Assembly (NCBI GenBank): GCA_028564705.1
Contig: JAPXFQ010002395.1
Coordinates: forward strand, 62,001 to 126,000
Length of the DNA: 64,000 nt
Direction: 5' to 3'
Origin: Apricaphanius iberus
Lineage: Eukaryota; Chordata; Actinopteri; Cyprinodontiformes; Aphaniidae
Shown here one piece after another: positions 26,301-40,100 of this stretch (its first letter is position 1; each line of letters starts with the position of its first letter). A program made the translations under genes and the position numbers. The notes below the pieces were generated by a model. The model was not told the DNA's origin. It worked only from the letters and a program-made list of their open reading frames with translations, and did no database searches.

Positions 26301-27844
26301 GCCGCTGCACGTTATTGTTGTCTTTATAAATTATTGTTTGGTTTCCAGCTTTGGTGGGTAACCTGCGGTAATATTATCCTGCCACTAGGAGTATACTTTA
26401 GCTGGTTCATTGGTGAAGTGCATGTTTATTTGTCTGGCTATTTTTTTTAAATGTCCTGTCGTGCACTGTGATAGTCAGAATAGGTATCTGAGTACCAAGT
26501 GTAAGCCCAACAGATTTATTTTCTCAAGCAGAGCATTACAGCTTTTGCTATAGTACTCCACCTGATAAATATGTATGAAATTCTTTATTAGTGATTACTT
26601 AATTATTTTTTAAATAAAATTAATGCATACACAGAGAACCTCCCTGTTCATCTTATAATTCAGCCTGCACCACATCAGTTCTCCTTCCCAACCAGCCAAA
26701 CAGCGGATTGTTGTGCAGCATCACGTGTGTGTGCGTAAATCACATGTGAATGTATTATTATTGATGTATTGGCTTTAAGTTAATATGATTAAGTCTATAA
26801 GTTGTCAGTTGGAATTTTCCTTACTTAATTCCACCTGCTTAAAGTGATGTTTTCAGACTTAAATTAGTTCTAACTCATTAGCGAAAGTAGCTGTGTAGAC
26901 CTTCACAATAAGTGTTTTAGTTTAAGCGGTACTCCTGCACCTTTAAGAAATTAGCGTTTCCTTGAGTCACATGACTTCATGTGACATCCAGAGCAGGGAA
27001 GCGCTGTTAATGAAGCTGATGTCTAGCTCTGTTTAGCAAGAGTTTAGACTGTTGTGTACCAACTTTTTTTCAGAGAAATGCAATTACCGACAAAGAGGGT
27101 GACTTTTTATGGTGGTATTGGATACTTACTCTCTAAAGTGGAGCTAGTATGGTTGTTACTGCAGCAATGAAAAGCAGCCGAACCAGAGCGTTTGTAGCCC
27201 AACAGCTCCGCCCGCACAGGGCCGGCTCAGGCACACTAAAATCACAGATTTCACTCATCCCCTGTCACTTTCTCACCTCATCTGGTCTGTGTTATCACTT
27301 CTGAGTTTAAACTGGACTCTAAATTAATAAAAAAAGGACTAGGAATCAAACACTGAATTAAAAAGCTGTTTGAAGCCATTCAACAGCAAGAAGCCATCAT
27401 ATTTTAAAGAACCTTATGCTAATTTGGCCACTACCAGACATTGAATTCAGAAAAGGACAAGATGTTTTTGTTTTGTTTGTTTTTTTAAGAAAAGGACAGG
27501 GGGTGATGTGGTCATTGCTATTGTCCACTTACTGTTATCGAGGTTAATTTCTCAATATACCGTGATATTAATTTTAGCTCATATTGCCCAGCCCTATGTT
27601 TAACACATTCATCTCCCTCCTCACATGTATACCACCCAAACCTGTATTAGCAGCTGTGTGGAAATAATATAGAACAGAAGAAATATAACAGCCTTTTCAA
27701 GGACCCATCCCTTATCATACTCTGAATGACCTTAAGTGGTGCTCTCGCAGGTACTACCAGTGTAAACAGACTCCTCCCACCCTGAATCAGTGCCTCAGCT
27801 TTTTATTCTCACTACAAGATCAAAATTGAAAGAAAATTAAAAAC

Positions 27845-27897
<53 letters not shown>

Positions 27898-30800
27898 CAA
27901 AATAGAGTGAAGGATGGCTACACTCGCTGTTGTTACACTTGCTCTCCTCAAAGTGACTATTAAGAGACAACATTTTAATGCTAAGCATGAAATGACCAAT
28001 AGCAGAAACTTGAATAAGGCAAAGCTGCATCAATGTTCACATTAGAGGCAATTAAATATTTATATGCATTTCTGTTGTAAATCAAAGCATTTTGTCATGG
28101 ATAAAACAATGATTTAAATTATTTTGCAGTTAAAATACAAGAAACCAAAACACAGAGAGATTTGTTAGAATTATATCACAATTTTCTTCTTTTCAGATTT
28201 CTCCTCAGCAAAATCTTCTATTGAACAATGCTGTAATTGACAAAAGGAAATCTGTAAAACCTTGAGTCACCTCAAAATGTAAAGATGTTTAAACTGGAAA
28301 AAAAATATTCTAAACAACAATTTATTCAAAATGGAGAGTCGCATGGCATAGTGGTTAGTGCGGGGGCCCTACGAACGGAGGCCTGCTGCATTAACACCGG
28401 CAGCGTCAGCTGTGGCAAGTCTATTGGTTGAGTCCGTCAGAGGTCCCTCAGAGTCTCTACCGTGCATTGTGTGCGTTGGCTCCATCAACTTTAAAGCGTT
28501 ACCTGCGTTTCAAGCGGCAACGTATCATACAAAAGCAATGCATAAGTTCAGCTCGCTGAACTTTTGATGGAATTGATGCAAATCAGAGCGTGTCAATGTA
28601 GTGACACGTCGCCTGACGTCGACTATGTCTAGGCAATCATGATCCACTAGTGGTTAAAATATCTGGCAGAGAAAGGCCCTCCCGTGTGCTTTGCAAGCTT
28701 AAGCTTAAATATGTATAAACGTCAAACTAGATGCGTTGGGAGCATTGCTTTCCGTAGACAAAGTGTGCGGTCTAAACGCACCATTAGTCCTTGATGCAGC
28801 AGTGTGAATCCCATCCTCAGAATATGTGCAGCAAGTCTTCCCCCATTTCTCTTCCCCCTTCCGCATGCTATCCACTGTTAAATAAAGGCCACTAGAACCA
28901 CAAAATCTTTTTTTTTATTCAAAATACATTTGATGACTTGAAAAAAAAAAAAAAAATATATATATATATACACACACACTCACCTAAAGGATTATTAGGA
29001 ACACCTGTTCAATTTCTCCTTAATGCAATTATCTAATCAACCAATCACATGGCAGTTGCTTCAATGCATTTAGGGGTGTGGTCCTGGTCAAGACAATCTC
29101 CTGAACTCCAAACTGAATGTCATAATGGGAAAGAAAGGTGATTTAAGCAATTTTGAGCGTGACATGGTTGTTGGTGCCAGACGGGCCGGTCTGAGTATTT
29201 CACAATCTGCTCATTTCTTGGGATTTTCATCCACAACCATTTCTAGAGTTTAAAAAGAATGGTATGAAAAGGGAAAAACATCCAAGATGTGGCAGTCCTG
29301 TGGGCGAAAATGCCTTGTTGGTGGTAGAGGTCAGAGGAGAATGGGCAGACTGATTCAAGCTGATAGAAGAGCAACTTTGACTGAAATAACCTCTCGTCGC
29401 ACCTGAGGAAAGCAGCAAAGCATTTGTGAAGCCACAACACGCACAACCTTGAGGGGGATGGGCTACAACAGCAGAAGACCCCACTGGGTACCACTCATCT
29501 CCACTACAAATAGGAAAAAGAGGCTACAATTTGCACGAGCTCACCAAAATTGGACAGTTGAAGACTGGAAAAATGATGCTTGGTCTGATGAGTCTCGATT
29601 TCTGTTGAGACATTCAAATGGTAGAGACAGGATTTGGCATAAACAGAATGAAAACATGGATCCATCATGCCTTGTTACCATTGTGCAGGCTGGTGGTGGT
29701 GTAATGGTGTGGGGGATGTTTTCTTGGCACACTTTAGGCCCCTTAGTGCCAATTGGGCATCGTTTAAATGCCACTGGCTACCTGAACATTGTTTCTGACC
29801 ATGTCCATCCTTTCATGACCACTATGTATCCATCCTCTGATGGCTACATCCAGCAGGATAATGCACCATGTCATAAAGCTCAAATAATTTCAAATAGTTT
29901 TTTTGAACATGACAATGAGTTCACTGTACTACAATGGCCCCCACAGTAACCAGATCTCAACCCGAATAGAGCATCTTTGGGATTGGGTGGAACGGGAGCT
30001 TCGTGCCCTGGATGTGCATCCCACAAATCTCCATAAACTGCAAGATGCTATCCCATCAACAGGGCCAACATTTCTAAAGAATGCTTTCAGCAACTTGTTG
30101 ACACAATGCCACGTAGAAATAAGGCAGTTCTGAAGGCGAAAGGGGGTCAAACACCGTATTAGCATGGTGTTCCTAATAATCCTCAGGTGAGTGTATATAT
30201 GCGATGGTGAGTCACTATTTCTTCTGTTTTCTGATTTTTTTTTTATTTTATTCCAGGCATCTTATTGTGTTAAAATAATCGTCATACGAAATACAACAGA
30301 CAGTTATTCAACAGTTAAAATCTTTATTTGCTTACTTAACTGTTTGATTTGCACAGGTAGTTGTCCGCTGGTGTATGTGGGTGCAGTTGTCTCACACGGC
30401 GTCAGCCTGCGCCAGGTCATGACAGCTGCCGTCTCTGATATCAAAACACAGAATAGAGGTCGCTGGTCACAAGTACTCATAAAATATAGACGCGACTCAG
30501 ATAATTGTAAAACAGAACAACAGACAATAACTTTTTCAATAGCCTTTTTATTCACATCTGCCTTCTTCCTGTATACTGTTCTGAGCGGCGGTAATTGTGT
30601 CCAGGGACCCGTAAACAATTTAGCAATTTCAATTCAGTTTATTTATATAGCGCCATTTCACAACAGATCCCTTCAGACGGGGGTTTTTCCTGCCGCATTT
30701 AAAACGGTGGTAGTGAGGCCCCTACTGAAGAAGAGCAATTTAGATTTTAATGATTTAAACAACTACCGACCAGTATCTAACTTACCATTTTTACGCAAAG

Positions 30801-31533
30801 TTTTAGAAAAACTTGTTTTAATTCAACTTAATAATTTTATTAATGCTCATAATTTTTTTTTTTTGAAGTTTATTGCAGACTCAAACGTCCAAATAGACAT
30901 ACAACCACATACAGTACATATAACATATAATACAGTACATAGAGCATTATATTAAAAAAAAGTATAATATACAGTAAAACGGCATCTAATAAATATTTTA
31001 AAAGTTGCAATTTAAAAGTGCATTACACACATTCTATAAAAGGCACAGATACCAGTGTTTCCACATATAGGACTGGTATCTAACAGAACTACACCTTGGA
31101 TTGGTCAACTTTACAATAAGATTGTTCTGGGACCCTTGCAATCTACATATAAACTTGAACATCAGTCTTCTCAGGGTGGCCTGGAAGGTGTTTATGCCTA
31201 CATCACAAAAAAAGCTTGCTGGCACTACTACCCCTGGGCTTCTTGAGCAGGATTCTGAGGCAGTCATTGTATGCAACCTGGAGTTTGCACAAGCTCTCTT
31301 TCTGCCAGTGTTTCTTCTCTGGGGGCCCCCTGCATCGGGGGCGGTGGTCGGCTGCCTGGGTGCACCCCAGGTATTGCTTGGGTGGAGGTGGGGGTACCAG
31401 CCCTCCCTCCTCTGGGCGCCCTGGGTCAGTGCCTTGGCTGCCGCTGCCGATCTGCTGCTGCCGTTGCAGATGGTTCCCATGATGGCGCTTCCTGGCTCAT
31501 CTGTTCTCAGCCCGCTGTTTTTGTAGCTTTTAA

Positions 31534-31590
<57 letters not shown>

Positions 31591-34500
31591 GCTGATGGGT
31601 TGGGAGGGGGGTGTAGTTGCTTTGATTATTTTATTTTTTAAGGGGGGTTGGGGGTTTGGGTTTTTTTTTAATTCTGTAAAGCGCTTTATAAATAAAGTTT
31701 GATTTGAACAGATGTCATCTCAAGGCACTTTACAAGAAGAGTAATTACTATACAGTGTTTAATTTAGGAATTAGAAAAAACACAGAAGATTGCGTCGTGA
31801 CTTCTCAGCAATCTCTAACACTGAGCAAGCATGAAGTGACAGTGGAGAGGAAAAACTCCCTTTTAACAGGAAGAAACCTCCAGCAGAACCAGGCTCAGCA
31901 TAAGCGGTCATCTGCCGAGACCATCTGGGGTTTGGAGAAGGCAGCAGAGACGCAGAAAGAACAACAGAACTGATGCAGAAGCAGAAGTTGGTAGCAGGAC
32001 GTGGAGAACATTCCTCCACTGGAATGCCATCTTAGTCAGGGTCGTCAAGCAGGGCGGGTCAGGAGCACCTACTGTAGGAAGAGACTAAGAGAAAACAGGT
32101 TAGCGCTTGAACTGACAACACATTATGTAGTTGGTGACAAGTAGTTCCAGTTACTTCAATCCACTTCCCCAAATGTGAAGCTAAACGTATCCATCATCAC
32201 TGTATACATGAAAATAATCCAACCTGCTCTTTTCAAAATAGTGGTGCAGAAACATGGGGTTGAAAGAAAGGAGTTCCTTCATTATCTGCAATTGAAAACA
32301 ATGACTAAAAGTAAAATCAACAATACTACACTTGAACTTATAAACATTAGTAAACAGTTATTAAGAATTGTAGATCTCCCAAAAAATAAAATTACTTCTA
32401 ATCTTTATAAAATTATTGCTTCCTTAACCTCTTCTATAACACTTCCGAGAGTATAATGGGAAAACGACATGGCAACTCCAGATTTCTGGCCAAATATCTG
32501 TAAAACTATATTCTCCATGACTTTCAATACAAACCTTCAAATTATACAATATAAACCCATTCATAGGAATCATTTTACCCAGATATATCAATATCAATAT
32601 ATTTTATGTAATGATATTGTATCGATATTCAAAAGCAAAGAATCGTTTTTTAAATAATTTTAATTAAAACATTAACAATTACAGCGCTTTTTGTCAAAAT
32701 TAAAAGTATGACTGGTAGTTAGTGGTTGTTTTCACCTTTTTTGTTCCAGTGGATCAACTAAATCTAGTAATAAAAACAGGTTGGAGTGTTTAGAATGTTG
32801 TGACAGTGAAATTCATTTGTAAAAATAAAAGTATATAGTTTTACTCATTGTATTGTGATATATCGCAATACATCATATCGTCCCCTGTGTATCATGATAC
32901 ATATTGTATCGCCAGATTCTTGCCAATACACATCCGTAATATATATACACCAGAGCGATGGAGGCTCAGATCTACCGCACCAGAAAAGACCCAAGGTTTA
33001 GGCTGTGCAAACAGACAACTGAGACAATCCAGCACATAACAGCAGGTTGTAAGATGCTGGCAGGGAAAGCATACATGGAACGTTACAACCAAGTGACTGA
33101 CATTGTGTACAGAAACATCTGTGTGGAATATGCGCTGGAAACCCCAAGGCCAAAGTGGGACACACCTCCAAAGGTGGTGGAGAATGACCGAGCAAAGATC
33201 CTGTGGTACTTCCAGATACAGACAGAAAGGATGGTAATGGCGAACCAACTGGACATCTGCTGTGGATGTGGCAATTCCAAGTGATGTGCTTGTCATCAAG
33301 AAGAAGGAACATGAGAAACCTGAGAAATACCAAGGGCTAGGGGAGGAGCTAGAGAAGGCTTGGAAGGTGAAGGTGACAGTAATACCTGTGGTAAAAGCAG
33401 CATTCAGGGCTGTGACCCCACAAACTGGATGAATGGCTTCAGCAGATCCCTGGAAAGACCTCAGACATCTCAGACCAGAAAAGTGCAGTACTTGGAACAG
33501 CAAAGATACTGCACAGGACCCTCAAGCTCCCAGGCCTCTGTTAGAGGACTCATTTCATCTAAGGTAGGCTATTGTTCAATTTCAGTTTGGCACAGTAGGG
33601 GGGCTCCGGAACAAAATCTTGCATAGGGCCCCCACAATGCTAGAAAGGCCCTGACTGCTGGAATTGGCTCATTGTTTGGACAAATCCTTTGAATATGCTT
33701 TTTTATATATATTATGAAAAAAAAAAAAAGAAAAATACAGAGAATCATTATAATTTAGTCAATACTACTGACAGCAGGAGTAAATGGAGATTAACTGGAT
33801 GGATTAAAAAATGCGCAATTTTTAGATTCTTGAGTAGCAGATTTTTCTTCATGACGATTAACTTTAGAATCTTTTTCTTTACTGTGGCATTTTAACAAAG
33901 ACACTCTGAGATTTGAAATGGATATTTACTATCTGAGATAGTGTTTTATCTAGAGGTATACTTTTAGATTTACAATATAGTTTAACCAGGTTTGTGATTC
34001 TATTATTTTAAAGACATTTGATCCATTTGCTCTTCTCAGATATCTTTTGAAGTCACTGTGACAGTAGACAAATGTATGGAGGAAAATTCCTTCACTATCA
34101 GCCCACTGGGAATAAAGGACCAACTTACCGTTACCATTTCTACCAACTGTGAGTGCCAATGTAAAGACCCTGAAAGCAGCAGTCACTCACACTGTAACAG
34201 TAGAGGAGGCATCATGTGTGGTATTTGCAGGTAAGTTTTCTTCCTCAAAATCATTCTTAATATTTTAGAGCTACTTAGTGATGTTTAATGTACAAGTTTA
34301 CATGTTTTCAGTAAAACATATGTACAGTATTTGCTCAGTATTGCCATAGTAGATATTTAGAGGAAGGTCCAGATAAATAAGATGCAGTTAAAGGCTTTAA
34401 CTGATTATAACCTTCCAATGTGTAGCCATCCAATCATATCAGTCATCTCTGACAGCTAGGCCTATCCAGAAGAGGCTGACTTGGCTTAGTTGACAAAGTA

Positions 34501-37081
34501 ACCTGAACATGTGTCCAAATTACGTGTATCAACCCTCACTGGTTTCTCATAAATAGTGAATAATTGCTCCAAACTTTTTCAGCCTTGTTCCAGGCCTCAA
34601 GTACTGGTGTCCTAAAGACTTAAGTGTGCCCTTACTCTGAGACAGCTGATTCAATCCTGATTTATGCTTCACTGCCTGTGGATGTGCTAAGGCACACAGT
34701 GTCATCATCCATCGAAAGCAGCGGAGTGGGCACATCTGTGATTGGTCAGCCTAATGTCAGCCCCAGATCATTTCACTAGGATAGTGCTCTGTGGTCCATG
34801 TAATTAGTAGTCAATGCAGCTTTTGGGCACGAGATTATTTATATTGCAAGGCCAGTTTATCTAAAATGGTCTTTTGGCTATTTTGAACACCAGTGAGATG
34901 TAGGGAACAACAAAACAGACCACTCTTTTTTTGTTTACATGTGGTTAGACTATTCATTGAGCTGAACTTCTAGTAAAAAGCATTTCAGCTCAACCAAAAC
35001 TCTCTGTCTGCCATTATTCCATGAGTGGAAATGCATTTACAAGCTGAAATAAATTAACTCTCGTCATCCAGAGATATCACTGCAATTGTAGGCAGATCCA
35101 GCAGAAAAGATCTACACCCCCTTCTGTCCTGGTGGAAAATTGCTTTGCAACACTGACACACCGAGAAGTATAAAAAGAAAACCTCTCCGTTAGTAAATAT
35201 GCGAGTGGGTAGAAACTTGCTGATGGAGAAGCATAAACTAGGCTTTAGTGGTCATGTATCACATTGTATCGGTTATGAAGTGCCCTAATGGTGCAATAGA
35301 CATTGCAATGTGTTTTTATATTTTTTTTATTTTTTGTGCAACCAATCCAAGTACATGGTTAAACTAATATAAGCACATATAAATTTATTTGAACACATAA
35401 ACTTGTTTGTATTTTTGTTAGAATCTCCTGTACACACATTCAATACGTGTTCTGGCATGCACTTACTCCGAACAAACTTTTCCACAAAACAGAATACTGT
35501 GTTTGTAAGTTTACACTTTACCCTCAAAACATGTTTTGGCCAGCCCGGTTTGTATACACTCAACTCCGTCGGAGCAAACTCACCACCAGGTAGTTCTCAG
35601 TGGACAGCCTTGCCCCTCTCTTCACCTTAGTATCCAAAACATGCGGCTGCAGATCAGATGAAAAAACAGCCACCCTTTCTTGGCGCCTCTCAGCGAGGGA
35701 AACTCAGACGCAATTCAGAACAATACTTCAGTGTTTGTCTTATTTGCTAAACCGGGGTTAAACATGTTTTGTTCTGGCTGTACTTGGCATGTTGGCAGTG
35801 TTTACACCCTCGACCGCGAGGCGAGGGGCTGAATGTCTATTATTGCTGCGTTGCTCCTAAAAGAATTTTGAGAGTTTGGGCAAATGTTAAAGGGTCTGAT
35901 TGTTGACAAAACTTTGTATCTTTGAAACGTTTTTTGTTTCTAGTTTAGATTAAATCAGAATATTGATTATTTTAACAACCCTATTACCTGCTGAAAATTA
36001 TTTCTCAATTATATCTGTGTTGAAATGATCGTAGTTTGTATTTTAACTCCTTACATGAGTTGAACTGGTTTATCTGGGTGTGGGAAAAGGGATAGATGGA
36101 ATTTATAATGTTCCTTTTTAATGAAACAGTAAATGATTATGGTAAAACAAAGCTAACTTTAATAATAATACGTCTAAATTAGATGGTTATGTTATTTTTT
36201 ATATTTCATCATGCAGGTGCAATCAAGGTTTTGTGGGTCAGTTCTGTGACTGTGCTGTTGGTAAAAAAGATGAACACTCTCTGCGAGCATCCTGCCGGAG
36301 GGAGAATGGCACAGAGTGTGAGGGTCGAGGAGACTGCGTATGTGGTAGATGCCAGTGCCATACTACAGAGCAAGGAAGCTTTTACCATGGAGATTACTGC
36401 GAGTGTGATGATGAACACTGTGAGAAATTCAAGAATAAGCAATGTGCAGGTAGAGTTGAATTTTTTTAAAGTAACATATTTATCAATCATTGTCTTATAC
36501 ATGGTTTTGGGACCTGTTATATATACACAAATTCAAAGTGGCAGTCTTGAAGGTTGTTCATAAATCCCCAAAAATAACAGTCATGGAGTGGGACTCAACA
36601 TGGTCAACACAGAGCATTAAGTAGTTGATACTTCTGAATGTTGGAACTTTTCCAAGCAAATTCTGGTATTAAAATGCCCCTTTATAGTGTTGGGTATGCT
36701 ACTACAGGTCATTTTGCAAACTGGTTCTGTAAACACCAAGAATGGTACTACTACTTATACTGAATAATTTTCATTCCAGACAGTGACATTTACTGCAGAC
36801 ACTGTTGCAAAGAAAAGATGCTGGTATTTAACGAGTGGCAGCAGAAGAAGAACTGAGAGGAAGCATATTTTACATGTACAACACTTTCTCTGTAGTTTAA
36901 CCTTATAATTAGAGATGTAACGATACCACTTTTTGCTAACCGAAATGATACATCTACTTAGATCTCAGTACTTTCCAATACTGAGTACCACTGGCGATAA
37001 TTCTACCACACAAAGAATGCAATGAATTGGTTATATTTCCTTTTCTACTTGTTACAACAAATGATGGTGAATTTGATAAAA

Positions 37082-37124
<43 letters not shown>

Positions 37125-40100
37125 AATGACCACAAAACCTAAATTTCGAGTGAAAAATAAATATTTTCTGTAAAATTATTGGAATTATTTCCACATTATC
37201 GTAGTATCAGCTAACTAAGCAGTTAACTTACCAATATGAGAACATTAGAAAGGTATCAGCTCCGATAAAGGTTATGACTGAAGATTTCAAATTCTATTAA
37301 AGTTTTAGTTAGTTTTTACTATTTGTTAGGTAGTTTAGTTTTTCAAAAATGCTTAGTTTCAGTTTAGTTTTATTAGTTTCAGTTCTAGTTTTAGTCTTTT
37401 CATTTAACAAGCTGTGTTAAAAAAAGAATTGTATAACAAAATCTCAGAAAATGATTATGCTTTTTTAAAACTGTGTTGACATGAGCCATATTAACAACCA
37501 TACAAATCAGGCAAGTATAAAATAAATATGGCACACAATAACAGCACCTGTGCATTAAAAAGCCAAACAATTAATGCAGGTGCTACAGTTCTTTAAAAAC
37601 ACTGAATGGCAAAACAGCAAAACAAAAGCCAAGCTATCTTAAGTACTATGATGCTTTTGATCATTTTGCACAGCTCACCTGTTAGTTTTTGCAGCAGACT
37701 TTTTAATCATTGTTTCAATTGGTTCTTCTGATAGCTTGCAATCCAAAGAAGTCTTTTATTTCCTTATAAGGGAGTGAGTCGATGAGATTGTATCCAACTT
37801 TCCCATTCTGTTGTTTTTATCAAGGCAATTTGTGCAGCTAAAAGCCCCAACACAGATGATGCATCTGTTTCTGGTGACAGTGCGAGAGCGACATATAAAT
37901 ATTTCTTCTAGACCTTATGAGGCACTGTATGAAACGAAAACTAAGCACATTTTATCATTAAATTTTGTTTGTTTTAGTTAGTTTTGTGAACAATAATTAC
38001 AGTTTCAGTTTGTTTTAGTTTTGTTTCAAATTCTCATTTTTATTTTTACTTCAGTCAACAGTTACTTCTAGTTTTCGTTATTTCGTTTGTTTTTGTTGAT
38101 GATAATAACACTGGCTCTGATACCTGATACCAGTATTGGATATCAACAGCTTCTTTCTGTTGTCACACAGAGATAAAGCATTATTAAAGAGCAACTCACG
38201 CCCTAACGGAGTCTTACTCCATCTACATTTCCAGTTTGAAAGATTAAATTCAGTTTATTTATATAGCACCAATTCACAACAGATGTCATCTCAAGGAACC
38301 TTAGGAAAATTCCTTTCAATACAATTTTACAAACATTCCAATCAGTTAAAAGTTTTTCTATGTAAAGAATCCCAACAGATTGCGTTGAGTAATTGATGTG
38401 AGGTTGTGCCCGGAACATGCAGACTCCAACCACAGCAATCCCCCAGTAATCCATCATATTGACCAAGCATGTAGCAAAAGTGAAGAGGAAAAACTCCCCT
38501 TTAACAGCAAGAAACCTCCAGCAGAACCTGGCTCAGTACAAGTGGTCATCTGCCACGACCATCTGGGGATTTTAGAAGACAGAGAAGAAACATAAAAAGA
38601 ACAAAATAACTGATGTAAGAGTACTTTATATATTAAAGAAAGTAAACAAGTTGACGACGGGAGATGGAGGATGTTCGGTCAATTGGAGCATAATCTGAAT
38701 CGATGCAAGAAGAGGAGGCATTGGCCAGCAGATGCGTGAGGAGTATGGTTGCAAGCTGTCCGTAAAAATACGCAATCATTCTTTATTTGAGAATTAAATG
38801 TGGTGTCCTGTTTGAATCATTAAGGGACGCTATTTATTTCATAGTTTCATAAATGTCCAATACATCTGTCGCACATAGGCAACAATAGCCTAATTCTAAC
38901 TATGTATATAAAGATAAAATACAGGAAATCATCCAACTACAGTCAGCAAAACTGTTGGATGGGTACGGGTCTAAAGGGACCGCCAGTTGTTTGTGTTTGC
39001 TGCTCGTTTGCTGTGGTCTGATCAGACAGGTGGACACAACACACTGGCGGTTTCCATGGAACTCATGCCTTTAAACATTTTCCCAAACCCAAAACAGAAA
39101 ACGCTTACAGATATACAAATGTGAGTGAGAAGAGGTCCATCCTTTGCTGGACCGGTTCAGTGGAGACAAATTGTAAACTATTTCGGCTAATGTTCTCAGT
39201 CGCACACTGAGAACACTCGCTGCATGCACACAGAAGGCACACAAGACCGCAAAAAAACACATGAGTCTCTGTCATAGTTTTTCATTCCCCAGACATCTCC
39301 AGAGGCTTCTAAGGCATGTAGGCTAGAATATTCAAAATTGATTACATTTATTGTGTATTTTCCAAGATCTGTCAACCACAATTACATTTTGGCTTTTTTT
39401 AAGTCAGTATACTTAGGCATATTCTATTATACAATCAATATAAATGACAACTTCAAGAACAAATCATACTAACTCATTCACTGTTGTGCTAAAACATGGG
39501 TTAAAATTTAAAAAAAAATGTTTGGATAGATATCTGCCTGTTACAATGTTTACATTTTAGAGTAATAGCCTATAAATTTAGTTAACATTGCATTAAGTTT
39601 CGTACTAGTGTGGTTTGATTGTTCAGACAAGTGATGGAAGCCAATTGAAATAACAATTTGACATCCCACTTTTAAATTTGTAAATAAATGAGCATAGAAA
39701 CAAGTTACAGGTGTTTTGGCTTTTTCTGCAATATTCCTATAAAGGAATCACTTTGGAAAGAAAATATAGCAAGCTCAACAAACAGATCTCAAGTTATTAG
39801 TATTGTCATCTGTTAGATCACTCTGCATCTTGTTAAAATAAATTGTATGCACTTTAGTTCCTTTTTTGTGTGAATGCATTTAATTATGGCTTTATGTAGC
39901 CTAACTTACAGCACTGATACATCAATGTGTTTATTGTGAATAAAGCATTTCAAGCTTAACGTATGAAGATACCAGATGACCCTTTCAATAAAAGCACCAC
40001 ACCTCTCTGCGAGTCTGATGGTTCAGCCTGATGTAACGCCCTGTAACTTAAGTGTTCCTTATTTTAACTTATGAAAGTTGGCAACCCTAGTATAACTCCC

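Noticed and set aside
28190..28265. Possible extra integrin exon after TTCTTTTCAG
   Set aside because: Exons 9 and 10 already join in phase with the expected hybrid-domain sequence, and this stretch encodes nothing integrin-like.
30191..30955. 254-codon open frame
   Set aside because: A chance fusion of intronic sequence, a reverse L2 tail and an inverted L2 reverse-transcriptase segment. It is not one gene.
32892..33503. 203-codon reverse-strand open frame
   Set aside because: It is the antisense shadow of the REL-endonuclease LINE fragment on the + strand.
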